DNA of 64,000 nt. It comes from Burkholderiaceae bacterium (GTDB taxonomy: Bacteria; Pseudomonadota; Gammaproteobacteria; Burkholderiales; Burkholderiaceae_D). The position numbers and the translations under genes were made by a program. Positions 52,435 to 60,089 of this stretch are shown in pieces. Every line of letters begins with the position of its first letter. Position 1 is the first letter of the stretch. Location: contig JAMNXS010000005.1 of the NCBI GenBank assembly GCA_023653025.1, forward strand, positions 1-64,000, written 5' to 3'. Under the pieces are notes generated by a model that was not told the origin of the DNA, did no database searches, and worked only from the letters and a program-made list of their open reading frames with translations.

Positions 52435-52464
52435 AAACAAAACGGCCTCCGAAGCGGAGGCCGT
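52435..52464 (-). terminator. Terminator of the original tRNA-Cys transcript
   Basis: The stem ACGGCCTCC (52442-52450) and GGAGGCCGT (52456-52464) has a 5-base loop. On the minus strand it is followed by a T-rich tract (complement of ACAAAAACAA). It lies just past the tRNA-Cys 3' end, in chromosomal DNA. Confidence 0.75.
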
Positions 52465-52472
52465 CAATAAAT

Positions 52473-52521
52473 TGGAGGCGGGGGTCGGAATCGAACCGGC
52501 GTAGACGGCTTTGCAGGCCAC
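52473..52521 (-). pseudogene. 3' fragment of tRNA-Cys(GCA): prophage attachment site (attL)
   Basis: On the minus strand the sequence from tRNA position 27 to the CCA is present: the anticodon stem-loop with GCA (CTGCAAA loop), variable region GTCTAC, T-arm GCCGGTTCGATTCCGAC, acceptor CCCCGCC and discriminator T, as in tRNA-Cys. The D-arm and 5' acceptor strand are missing: past 52521 the sequence is unrelated A/T-rich DNA. This is the expected left end of an element that integrated at a tRNA 3' end. The restored full tRNA would be at the far end, outside the window. The T-stem has one C-A mismatch. Confidence 0.85.
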
Positions 52522-52660
52522 CCGCGAATCGTTAAAAATCAATTCATTAGACCCTGTTTTGTTTCGCCATTTTGTTTCCCAGAGGGATCAAAACCCGCAT
52601 TCTGCCGTAAGAAAAAAGCCCGTGGCGAACAGAATTTCTGCCTAAAATCCATTCACCAAT

Positions 52661-52870
52661 CTATTCACCACTCCGCCGCTTCGCCCTCTGCATCGCATCC
52701 CAATCGTCGCGGCAGAACGTATCGCAGAAGCGCATCGGATCGCTTAGTTCTTCCCCGCAGAAGTAGCACTCGCCTGTGTACGGATGCGCGACAGCCCTGC
52801 GGATACGGCTGATGCCGTCCTCAATAGCCGCTGCAATCTTCTCGTCGGAGCGGTCTGCTTCGTCGGTCAT
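52661..52870 (-). CDS. Small phage zinc-finger protein
   Basis: The 69-residue protein contains CYFCGEELSDPMRFCDTFCRD: a C-x2-C-x9-C-x3-C zinc-ribbon-like pattern with charged flanks (MQRAKRRSGE tail). It resembles DksA/TraR-like phage zinc-finger proteins only in a general way. ATG 52870 overlaps the phosphoesterase stop by four bases. It is the last prophage gene before the tRNA junction. Role unknown, perhaps transcriptional. Confidence 0.75.
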   Translation of the reverse strand: MTDEADRSDEKIAAAIEDGISRIRRAVAHPYTGECYFCGEELSDPMRFCDTFCRDDWDAMQRAKRRSGE

Positions 52871-53829
52871 ACCTTGATGACCTCCCCTCGGAAGTACACC
52901 AGCCCCGCATCCTCGCTGACCACCTCAACCAGTTCAGGCGGCATCAGCTTGCCCTCGTAGAAGGTCAGCACCGCAAAGCCGCTCCGGTGGTTCGCAGGCG
53001 AGTCCTCGGCATAGGCAAACTGATCCCCTAACGGATCAGCCAGCGTCCCTGTATCGACCCCGTAGCGCGTTCGTTGCGAACTAAAGTCCGTCCACGGCGT
53101 GACTTTCAGGCTATGGAGATGCCCCGTTATGACCGACACCCCTGCCTTCAAAGCGTTGTTGTAGGTTGCATGAACCCCGTTGTGCCAGCGATGCTTAATC
53201 AGCGTATGGTCGTTGACCATGATGGAGGTCGAGAACTGCCAGCGCGGAAAGTGATGGGTCAAGTCAAACCCTGTGACCCCTTCGTATTCCGGCACAAGGT
53301 TGGCGATCCGCGCATTGAACCGGAGGTCATGATTCCCCCATGTCCAGTGCAACTTCGCGTTACCTGCTACTGCCTCAACCTCGGCCAGCCTGTCCCTGAC
53401 CGCTTCCAACTCTTGCTTGACCGTAGGACGGGCTTCAAAGCCATTGGCGGGGTGGCGGCTGACTCTTGCACCGTCGAAGGCATCGCCATTTATAACGACC
53501 ATCTGCGGCTTCATTTCGCCAATGATCCTTACAAATGCACGGTGCGCGGTGCTGATGAGATTCGGCCAGTAGTGACAATCTGAAGCCACCACAATCACAC
53601 CATCATCGACTTCGACAACTACCCGCTTACCATTTTGCGGCAGAGTCACATTGAAGGTCGGGCTGCGCTTGTGAGGCGAATTCAGCATCACCCCGTACCG
53701 CTCTTCGATGCGCCGTCTGCGCTGCTGGATGTTCCTTGCATCGACCTCAAGTATCTTTGCCATCTCCGTGGCACTTGGGTGCTTCTCCCACAGTGCCATG
53801 AATTCCTTGTCCGTACACCGCGCAGTCAT
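52867..53829 (-). CDS. Phage calcineurin-like metallophosphoesterase
   Basis: The 320-residue protein has all metallophosphoesterase metal motifs: D-x-H in ASDCHYW, NGDAFDG, WGNHDLR and the late ITGHLHSL (plus HRWHNG). The first ~50 residues look like a helix-turn-helix (SATEMAKILEVDARNIQQRR). Phages use such enzymes as nucleases or phosphatases; the substrate is unknown. The ATG at 53829 has a G-tract almost touching it (see the homopolymer finding); ATG 53799 is an alternative. Last-but-one gene of the prophage late run. Confidence 0.88.
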   Translation of the reverse strand: MTARCTDKEFMALWEKHPSATEMAKILEVDARNIQQRRRRIEERYGVMLNSPHKRSPTFNVTLPQNGKRVVVEVDDGVIVVASDCHYWPNLISTAHRAFVRIIGEMKPQMVVINGDAFDGARVSRHPANGFEARPTVKQELEAVRDRLAEVEAVAGNAKLHWTWGNHDLRFNARIANLVPEYEGVTGFDLTHHFPRWQFSTSIMVNDHTLIKHRWHNGVHATYNNALKAGVSVITGHLHSLKVTPWTDFSSQRTRYGVDTGTLADPLGDQFAYAEDSPANHRSGFAVLTFYEGKLMPPELVEVVSEDAGLVYFRGEVIKV

Positions 53830-53838
53830 CTCCCCCCC

Positions 53839-54045
53839 CTAGCTGTCACATTTGCGCTTAAATTCGCCGCACCATCCATCCGGCAGCGACATCGAGAACG
53901 AAAACCCCAACCCGTCCTCACCATCTGGGAACACCGTGGGCGGCAAGCGTCTGCACTCGCCCAACTCCTCCTTTTTGTCATGCACAAAAAAAGCGCACCT
54001 CGCGCATTTGGGCATCCAATCCTCGTCGGGCTTCTTCCTCGGCAT
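53839..54045 (-). CDS. Small phage Cys-rich protein
   Basis: The 68-residue protein has CARCAFFVHDKKEELGECRR and a later GWCGEFKRKC, four to five cysteines that could hold zinc or an Fe-S cluster. It starts directly after the Rz stop. Two bases separate its end region from the phosphoesterase ribosome site. Function unknown. Confidence 0.75.
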   Translation of the reverse strand: MPRKKPDEDWMPKCARCAFFVHDKKEELGECRRLPPTVFPDGEDGLGFSFSMSLPDGWCGEFKRKCDS

Positions 54046-54516
54046 TCATTCCTCGTTGTAGGCGCGGATGATCGATTGCAGAGCCTCCAGCCGCCTCATG
54101 CTGTCTCGGCACGCCTCGTAGTTGTCGATCACGGTTTCGGCAACGACTTGAGCGGCAACGGGGGCGACATCAGTTCTGGCGGCACTAGCAGGCGGCACTT
54201 CTGTGGCGGTGGCAGCGGCATCGTGGAGCAACCTGAAATCAGCACTAGCAGGGCAATCATTCGATACACGGGCAACCTCTCTCGTAATCGTTCGATAAAC
54301 AACCCGCTCCTGGTGGGCAGCTTGGTGGACGGTTCTTGCCACAGAATCGGCAGTCTGTTGCTGCTTCCTTGCGGACTCTGCTGCAGCTAGAACACTTGCC
54401 GCTTTCTCCGCATCCCACGCCCTCTGCACGGCTTCCCTGCCCATCGTGTAGCACTTCCATCCTGCCCCCGCTAAAACAATCGATATGACCGCCGTAATCG
54501 CCAGCCTCAAGTACAT
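54046..54516 (-). CDS. Rz: Rz-like inner-membrane spanin
   Basis: The 156-residue i-spanin has an N-terminal TM (LAITAVISIVLAGAGW) and a long periplasmic helical/charged part (AVQRAWDAEKAASVLAAAES). Spanins fuse inner and outer membrane in the last step of lysis. An Rz1-type lipoprotein gene is nested in another frame (54129-54269), which confirms the identity. It overlaps the small upstream gene by ten bases. Confidence 0.88.
   Translation of the reverse strand: MYLRLAITAVISIVLAGAGWKCYTMGREAVQRAWDAEKAASVLAAAESARKQQQTADSVARTVHQAAHQERVVYRTITREVARVSNDCPASADFRLLHDAAATATEVPPASAARTDVAPVAAQVVAETVIDNYEACRDSMRRLEALQSIIRAYNEE
54129..54269 (-). CDS. Rz1: Rz1-like outer-membrane spanin lipoprotein, nested in Rz
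   Basis: In the frame shifted from Rz, GTG 54269 (or ATG 54260) opens VYRMIALLVLISGCSTMPLP and continues PPQKCRLLVPPELMSPPLPL to KSLPKP, stop 54129-54131. The lipobox LISG-C gives a lipidated Cys14; the mature protein is ~33 residues and Pro-rich, exactly like Rz1. AGAGAGG lies 6 bases before the GTG. It is completely embedded in Rz, as in lambda. Confidence 0.85.
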   Translation of the reverse strand: MYRMIALLVLISGCSTMPLPPPQKCRLLVPPELMSPPLPLKSLPKP

Positions 54517-54722
54517 TTCGCCTTCTCCACTGCTTCCAGCCTCTCCCGAAGGTCATGCACGATCCCCGCGCAAATCTGGAGGTTCTGGTTCATCTGATAC
54601 CATTGGATTTCAATCCGCTGGACATCCTCACGGTCTAGGACTACCGAACCATCCTTCATGTGTTCGATTGCCAGCGTCGAGGCCGATAGCCCCAAGAACA
54701 AGCCCAAAACGAAGTTACGCAT
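54507..54722 (-). CDS. Small secreted or membrane phage protein
   Basis: The 71-residue protein has an N-terminal hydrophobic stretch (FVLGLFLGLSASTLA) like a signal anchor, then a charged helical part (RIEIQWYQMNQNLQICAGIV). It lies between endolysin (8-base overlap) and Rz (10-base overlap), in the lysis cassette. It may act in lysis control, but no family is recognised. Confidence 0.75.
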   Translation of the reverse strand: MRNFVLGLFLGLSASTLAIEHMKDGSVVLDREDVQRIEIQWYQMNQNLQICAGIVHDLRERLEAVEKAKCT

Positions 54723-55185
54723 CTGACCCTCCCATGCACAGTCGATATTCCTGCTGGCGACGGATCGTCAGCCCCCGCAACGGCTTGTTATTGAACTTGT
54801 CCCACTTCAGGATTTCGGTACACGCGCCTCTGTAATCCCGCGCCTTCAATTTCTTCACCAGCGTGGACTTGCAGGCAGCACCCGTCCCTACGTTGTACGC
54901 CCATGAAACGATGGCATCCCACTCATGCTGATGCAGGGGGATGTCGCCAATGCAGCGTTTGAGGTCTTTCTGGAAGTTCTCCGTATGCGCGGAGAGTTTG
55001 ATGAGAGCGCGAACCGGATCGGTTCTATCGCCTAGTTTGACGTTGTGAGTGTCCCCAAAGCCGATAGTCGGGACATCGCCAGGAACGGGAATGTAGGCTG
55101 TCTCGCGGTAGCCTTCGTGAACCGCAATGCCCACCAACGCTGCCGCAGACAGCGACAGGCTGGCAAGCATCAGCCGGTTATTCAT
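54715..55185 (-). CDS. Phage endolysin (GH24 lysozyme), signal-anchor type
   Basis: The 156-residue muramidase has an N-terminal hydrophobic segment (LASLSLSAAALVGIAV) that probably acts as a signal-anchor-release domain. The GH24 triad follows: catalytic Glu in AVHEGYRETAY, Asp in VPGDVPTIGFGDT, and Thr. The later DAIVSWAYNVGTGAACKSTL fits P21/RrrD-type lysozymes. ATG 55185 was chosen because it begins the signal-anchor. The frame runs on to 55266. It overlaps the holin by 8 bases. Confidence 0.92.
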   Translation of the reverse strand: MNNRLMLASLSLSAAALVGIAVHEGYRETAYIPVPGDVPTIGFGDTHNVKLGDRTDPVRALIKLSAHTENFQKDLKRCIGDIPLHQHEWDAIVSWAYNVGTGAACKSTLVKKLKARDYRGACTEILKWDKFNNKPLRGLTIRRQQEYRLCMGGSDA

Positions 55186-55366
55186 CGCCAGCCACACCCT
55201 TCTTCTTGGCGATTTGCAGGTGCTGGTGCTTGAACCAGATATTGACCAGCAGGCCGACAAGCGCAATGACTACGCCGGAAACCGCAGCGAACTCATTGGC
55301 CGTCAACCCGAAGAACACTGCCGATCCTGCGCCTGTGTATGTTGCCGCTGTCGCTGCCTTTTCCAT
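55178..55366 (-). CDS. Phage holin
   Basis: The 62-residue protein has two hydrophobic segments (residues ~10-28 and ~30-47: GVVIALVGLLVNIWF) and a basic tail (KHQHLQIAKKKG). This is the layout of class II holins, directly before the endolysin gene. Together they permeabilise the membrane for lysis. Confidence 0.85.
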   Translation of the reverse strand: MEKAATAATYTGAGSAVFFGLTANEFAAVSGVVIALVGLLVNIWFKHQHLQIAKKKGVAGDE

Positions 55367-55368
55367 CG

Positions 55369-56163
55369 CTATGCCTTGATGATAAAGTTAATGCCCATGT
55401 AGGGCGGCAGGTTGGCGTTTGTGCCAGATACGCCGGATGCGTCGATTGTGTGAGCGTGTGCGCTGCCAGTCGAATCAACGATGTATGTGTTATTCCCAGA
55501 TACCCCCATCCCCGGCTGAGTAAACGCTGTAACGTTGTTTCCGAAGTAATCAATGTCCGTATGCCACCCGTATACCGTTGAATGGTTATGTGCGCCGCCG
55601 TTTTGGACCGTATGAGCGTGGCTGACCACCACCGCATCCTTCGAACCACCTGTCGCTGCTACCGCCGCAATCGTGCCTGCGCCTATTGGCATCCGATCAG
55701 CGTAATTCGGCAGATTGAAAGTGGTTGCGCCGTCACCCGCGCCAAAAGTTGTCCCAAGCAGCGCAAACAAAGCGGCATAAGTTGAGCGGCTTACCGCACT
55801 ACCATTACACAGCAACCAGCCTAGCGGAGCCGTTGCGGTAGGCCACATCATCAGGCCACCTGTCGGCGCACCATTCGCTAGTACAAAGGCAGTGGTGGCG
55901 ATTTGTTGGGTGTTTGTGCCGGGAGCCGCAGTCGGGGCTGTCGGCACGCCGGTCAGGGTCGTTGTACCCGTGACCACTAGGTTGCCGCCCACCGTCAGAT
56001 CATCACCCGCTGCGCCCGTCTGGAACTCCTTCAGGTCGCTCATCAACTGGCGAATCGCGTTGTTGATGCCGGAAGGAGCACACCCTTCGGCAATATTGAT
56101 GCCGTTGATGTCGGTGTTATTCGCAGGGTTGGTGCTGAATTCGGAAATCTTTGTCTTTGCCAT
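55369..56163 (-). CDS. Phage tail-collar-domain fibre protein
   Basis: The 264-residue protein starts with a short attachment part (MAKTKISEFSTNPANNTDIN) and a Thr/Ala/Pro-rich linker. The tail-collar domain follows: GGLMMWPTATAPLGWLLCNG and LFALLGTTFGAGDGATTFNL with LPNYADRMPIGAG. His pairs (SHAHTVQNGGAHNHS) in the end part are typical of iron-binding fibre tips. It is a likely receptor-binding fibre. The next gene, the holin, is two bases downstream. Confidence 0.9.
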   Translation of the reverse strand: MAKTKISEFSTNPANNTDINGINIAEGCAPSGINNAIRQLMSDLKEFQTGAAGDDLTVGGNLVVTGTTTLTGVPTAPTAAPGTNTQQIATTAFVLANGAPTGGLMMWPTATAPLGWLLCNGSAVSRSTYAALFALLGTTFGAGDGATTFNLPNYADRMPIGAGTIAAVAATGGSKDAVVVSHAHTVQNGGAHNHSTVYGWHTDIDYFGNNVTAFTQPGMGVSGNNTYIVDSTGSAHAHTIDASGVSGTNANLPPYMGINFIIKA

Positions 56164-56165
56164 GA

Positions 56166-58106
56166 TTAGTTCCCAAGTAGACCGCCAACCGTGCCAAGTG
56201 CGCCAGAGGTGGGCGGCATCATTGACGGTCGCCGGTTCTGTGCGCGACGGCGCAGTTCATCAATGATTGCTTTCTGCTCTGCCGGATCGGACGAAAACAG
56301 ACGCTTTTGCAGTTCAGCCGACGATTCCTCGCTGATGCCCTTGGCGCGTGCCACAACCCGCTTTGTGAGGTTCAGCGCGGTACTGAGCGTGTTACCTCGC
56401 GCAACATCGGAGATAGAGTCAACAAACAAGTTTGCGTCATCGTTCATCGCTAGACGCTCGGCGGTTTTGGAGTTGCCCAAGACGTTCTTCATCGTGCGCG
56501 ACTGCTTGTCCAAAGCCTCGACGTACTTAACAAAGTCCTGATACGACTTCTCGTTATCAAAGGCGTACCGCAGTAGCGATTTTTGCTTTGCGCTCTTGAA
56601 TATTTGGCGGGTGAAGTCGCCGCCCTTGAAGTTGTCCAGACGCTGATTGATGTCAGCAATCATCCCCAAACGGAACGACTCGCGCTCGGCCTGCGTCATG
56701 TTCTTCAGTTTCGCCAGCAGTTCGGTTTCGCTCAGTTTCTGGTAGTTCGTGCCGTTTTCAAACGCCGATTGGATGCGTGCGGAGTCAGCAAAACGCTTGT
56801 TGGCTTTGGCGTAGTCAGGGTTCTGCTGCTTGATGAGGTTGTTGAAGTCTTCGCGTAGCTTGCTTATATCGCGGCCATAACTCGACATCTTGCCGAAACT
56901 GTCGATTTCTTTTTCCACCATCCGATCCAGACCAATCTTCAACTGGTGCAGGATTTCGGTGGAAATGAACTGCGCGTTTCTGATCTGCTCAAACGGCGGC
57001 AGTTTGCGACCCTGTGCATCTGCACGCTTGACCGCTTCCTGATACGCTTGCTGGATCGCCTCACGGTCAACAAACTGACGGAACGGAACCGCAGAAATGT
57101 CCTTGCTGTAGGCTTTGGGATACGCAGCATTTGCCGCCTTGCGCTGCGACTCCGCAAGGTCGTTCATGAACTGGAATTTGTCCACATTGGCAGGCAGTCC
57201 TGCTTTCTGCGTCAAGCCGCGCACCAGTTCGTTCGGCTGTTCTATGTACCGGCCTTCTAGAAAACCCTCTGTCGCGCCTTTTGCCTTGCTCGGTACGACA
57301 TATGCGCTGTAACCCAGATCAGACAGGCTCTTGCCTTGGTCGGCAAGGGTAGGATTCGGCACACCCAGACGGCGTAGTTCATTAAGGTTCCTGGCGATCT
57401 GGTCAGGGCTAAGACCGTCCTTCATCATCCGGTCTTCAATCAGGCGCATGGCAACATCAGACTGATCGCCCAGACCAAACGAATTGCCGATATTGCGCCC
57501 CGTCTTTCCAACAAAGCCAGCAAGCGGCGGAATCGCACCGCCAAGAATTACGCCAGCCACACCAGAGGTCGCAGCCGCCTTGCCAATGTCACCAATCCCT
57601 TGCGCTTCACCCGCGCCAGTAATGCCGCCAGCAATCCCGCCTGCACCCGCGCCGATGCCGACAGTTTTGAGCAAAGAGTTTGTCGCTGTCGCACCCTGCC
57701 CAAGCCCTTTTGCAAAAACACCTAGTGGCAACGCAATCCCACCGGCAATTTCCAACCCTGTTTTTGCAAGCGGGTACTCGTTACCAAAAGCTTCCTGCTG
57801 GCCTCGCAGTTGGTCGCGCAACGCGATGTATTCTTCGCCGCTGATTTGCCCGGTGCGAAGCATGGCCTCCAACTCATCGGCAAAGCCAAAAGTCAGACCG
57901 CTAGCGGTAGACCGGATTGACTCGAGCGCAGCGTTGTAGCTCCGCCGAGGCATGCCTTTAGGAATCGCTCCGCCGGTAGGCTTTGCTGGCGATTGGTCTG
58001 GATCGCGCTCTATTTTTCCTACGCCGACATAAGCCCTGCCCTGCTCATCTTGGCCTTTGATAGTTGGGTCGCTAACAATGGTGGCTTCTTCCCATGCATT
58101 CGCCAT
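56166..58106 (-). CDS. Large phage virion/DNA-ejection-type protein
   Basis: The 646-residue protein begins with a charged linker and a Gly/Ala-rich amphipathic stretch at ~115-190 (GATATNSLLKTVGIGAGAGG, IAGGITGAGEAQGIGDIGKA), such as is found in podovirus internal proteins that cross membranes. The rest is largely helical (AESQRKAANAAYPKAYSKDI). No enzyme motif is seen. It touches its upstream neighbour by one base. Its role as ejection protein is inferred from size, position and composition. Confidence 0.78.
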   Translation of the reverse strand: MANAWEEATIVSDPTIKGQDEQGRAYVGVGKIERDPDQSPAKPTGGAIPKGMPRRSYNAALESIRSTASGLTFGFADELEAMLRTGQISGEEYIALRDQLRGQQEAFGNEYPLAKTGLEIAGGIALPLGVFAKGLGQGATATNSLLKTVGIGAGAGGIAGGITGAGEAQGIGDIGKAAATSGVAGVILGGAIPPLAGFVGKTGRNIGNSFGLGDQSDVAMRLIEDRMMKDGLSPDQIARNLNELRRLGVPNPTLADQGKSLSDLGYSAYVVPSKAKGATEGFLEGRYIEQPNELVRGLTQKAGLPANVDKFQFMNDLAESQRKAANAAYPKAYSKDISAVPFRQFVDREAIQQAYQEAVKRADAQGRKLPPFEQIRNAQFISTEILHQLKIGLDRMVEKEIDSFGKMSSYGRDISKLREDFNNLIKQQNPDYAKANKRFADSARIQSAFENGTNYQKLSETELLAKLKNMTQAERESFRLGMIADINQRLDNFKGGDFTRQIFKSAKQKSLLRYAFDNEKSYQDFVKYVEALDKQSRTMKNVLGNSKTAERLAMNDDANLFVDSISDVARGNTLSTALNLTKRVVARAKGISEESSAELQKRLFSSDPAEQKAIIDELRRRAQNRRPSMMPPTSGALGTVGGLLGN

Positions 58107-59602
58107 TATTTTCTCCCCGGTTTGACGCGCAGATTTCCGTTCGGGTCGTAGAACTCCGCCCCTGGTGGAAGGCGATCGTATTCAGCATCCGATGTGATGT
58201 AAGGCGCAAACTCTGGAGCCGTCAGAGTCTGCTCTGGGTCATCTAAGTTGTTGTTCTTGCGCCGCCTGACGATATTGGTGCTGGAGTTTTTCGCTGCTCT
58301 AGCATTGAGATCGCGCAGCTTTGCAATGGCCGCGGCAGCGTCTTTCTGCGACTCAGCAGATTGCAGTTCCTTCGCCGCCCGCTCTGCATCACCTTCAGTT
58401 TGCGTACCTTTATTAAGGCGCAGTGATTCATTCACCAATCGTGTGCGGAATCGGTTGAAATCGTTTCGAGCTGCCGCATCATCTCCGGTTGCGCCAAGAA
58501 AGTTTTCAACAGGCGTGGTAAGCCGGTTGTAAAGACCAAACTTGATCCGTCCGCTTCCAATCTTTTTCAAGTAATCATTTGCTTCGTTTGCAAGGTCAAT
58601 CGCAGACTGGCCTTTTTCAAAGTCCTCGTCCTCTGCCTTGATGACAGACGCTGGCGGCGGCTTCCCGCTCCCCTTGTTGACCGGCTCATACGGGACAGCT
58701 TGCCCCGTAGTCGCGTCATAGGCGGGCAAACCTGCTTGCATCGGGGGGAATACCGCACGTCCGTTTTTGTCAAACACTGGTTCCTTGCCGTACATCGGCT
58801 TTGGCTCTGCCGGTGCTTTTGGCTCGGTTCCGGCGACCTGCGTGACCTCCCCGTTCGCGCCAAGCTGGAAACGGCGGTTCGTTGGCAGGCCTAGTTGCCT
58901 CTGCTCCTCCACTGACAGCAGACGAGCCTGGGGCTTTGGCGTGGTTCCAGAAACTAGGTCAACCGTGCCGTCTGTCTTGCGCTGGTACACCTGACCGCCA
59001 TCAATGGGCAGCCCCAACTGCACAGCTTGATCTCTGTTCAGCACGCTTGCTTGCGGCCTCATTGATGCCAAGGTTGAATCAACCACCTTGCCGGCATCAA
59101 GAATCATCAGATCGGATTGAGTCAGAGGCTCGCCACGCTCGGCTTTTTGAATGACTGCCATCCTTCGCTGGCGATCTTGCTCTTTGAAGTCCGATTCTTG
59201 GGCTGCAATGTCGGCGGCTTGCATTTCACGCGCCGCACGCTGCTGGAAGGCTTGCGCCTGTGCCTGACGAGTCGCGTTAATCATCGCGTTTTGGTACACG
59301 CCCTGCGAGGTTTGTAGGCCCGTACCCAGAGCGTTCAGGATGTTCTGCGCCGCACTCCTGCGCGGCCCCTGCGGACTCATCCCGTTGGCAATCGCGATCG
59401 CCGCACCCAGCAGACCGGACACATTCGCCTGTCGGCTGATAGCCCCCGCCTGCTGTTCACCCAGAAGCCCCGCGATTTGCGCCGGATTGCCACCGAAGAC
59501 GTTCGGCAGGTAGTCCGCTATGCCACGCGGCTGCATTGGTTGCTGCTGGCGCAGATACCGCGCTTCAGCTTCGTCCATCGGCATTCCGAAGATCGTATCC
59601 AT
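58106..59602 (-). CDS. Phage virion-associated protein, unknown
   Basis: The 498-residue protein is helix-rich with Gln/Ala-rich segments at the start (RQAQAQAFQQRAAREMQAAD). A repeated motif follows: QAVQLGLPIDGGQVYQRKTD and RQLGLPTNRRFQLGANGEV are two copies of one ~35-residue unit. It has a Pro/Lys middle and a charged end. It is probably a structural or ejection protein beside the 646-residue one. No enzymatic motif; family not recognised. Confidence 0.75.
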   Translation of the reverse strand: MDTIFGMPMDEAEARYLRQQQPMQPRGIADYLPNVFGGNPAQIAGLLGEQQAGAISRQANVSGLLGAAIAIANGMSPQGPRRSAAQNILNALGTGLQTSQGVYQNAMINATRQAQAQAFQQRAAREMQAADIAAQESDFKEQDRQRRMAVIQKAERGEPLTQSDLMILDAGKVVDSTLASMRPQASVLNRDQAVQLGLPIDGGQVYQRKTDGTVDLVSGTTPKPQARLLSVEEQRQLGLPTNRRFQLGANGEVTQVAGTEPKAPAEPKPMYGKEPVFDKNGRAVFPPMQAGLPAYDATTGQAVPYEPVNKGSGKPPPASVIKAEDEDFEKGQSAIDLANEANDYLKKIGSGRIKFGLYNRLTTPVENFLGATGDDAAARNDFNRFRTRLVNESLRLNKGTQTEGDAERAAKELQSAESQKDAAAAIAKLRDLNARAAKNSSTNIVRRRKNNNLDDPEQTLTAPEFAPYITSDAEYDRLPPGAEFYDPNGNLRVKPGRK

Positions 59603-59609
59603 CGCTCAC

Positions 59610-60089
59610 CTAGATCAGAGAGATCGGTTGACGCTGCATCTGCTGCGCGAGAATCCCGCCTATCGGCGCGTCTTGCAGCCCACGGGTCTGCATCGGCATG
59701 GCTTGCGGCATCTGAACTTGGGAGGGCTGCATCATGTTGTTTGCCATGTCCAGACCCTGCATCGCCATGAACGGGTTCTGCTGTGCATACGTTCCGATAG
59801 CGTTCGGGATTTCCTTCATCGTTGCTAGCAGGCCGGGATTAGCCATTGCCTGACCCGCAGCGGTGTTCATCGCGCCGTAGGACAGAGCCGGTTGTGCTGC
59901 CATGCCTGCCGCTGCTTGCGTGCCTGCTGCCGCTCCTGCCGCGCCTTGGGCTGCGCTGTAGATGCCGCTGCCAATACCGCCCGTGATGCCCCCCATGAGT
60001 GCGCCGGTCAGGGGATTCCCGCCGCGTGCAGCCGATACGCCGCCACCCAAAGCCGCACCAATCAGCATCGGTTCCATCCCGCTCATCAC
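59610..60089 (-). CDS. Small Gly/Ala/Met-rich phage virion protein
   Basis: The 159-residue protein has a Gly-rich membrane-like N-terminal part (LTGALMGGITGGIGSGIYSA) and a Met/Gln/Pro-rich tail (QPSQVQMPQAMPMQTRGL). The composition suits a membrane-active internal virion protein. It overlaps the next gene by four bases. Function is not known. Confidence 0.75.
   Translation of the reverse strand: MMSGMEPMLIGAALGGGVSAARGGNPLTGALMGGITGGIGSGIYSAAQGAAGAAAGTQAAAGMAAQPALSYGAMNTAAGQAMANPGLLATMKEIPNAIGTYAQQNPFMAMQGLDMANNMMQPSQVQMPQAMPMQTRGLQDAPIGGILAQQMQRQPISLI

Noticed and set aside
52601-52625. A terminator at the left prophage edge (AAAAAAGCCCGTGG)
   Set aside because: There is a T-run on the minus strand but no matching second stem arm.
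54257-54556. A 99-residue minus-strand frame over the Rz gene, considered as Rz1
   Set aside because: No lipobox or signal peptide. The real Rz1 frame is the third one, at 54129-54269.
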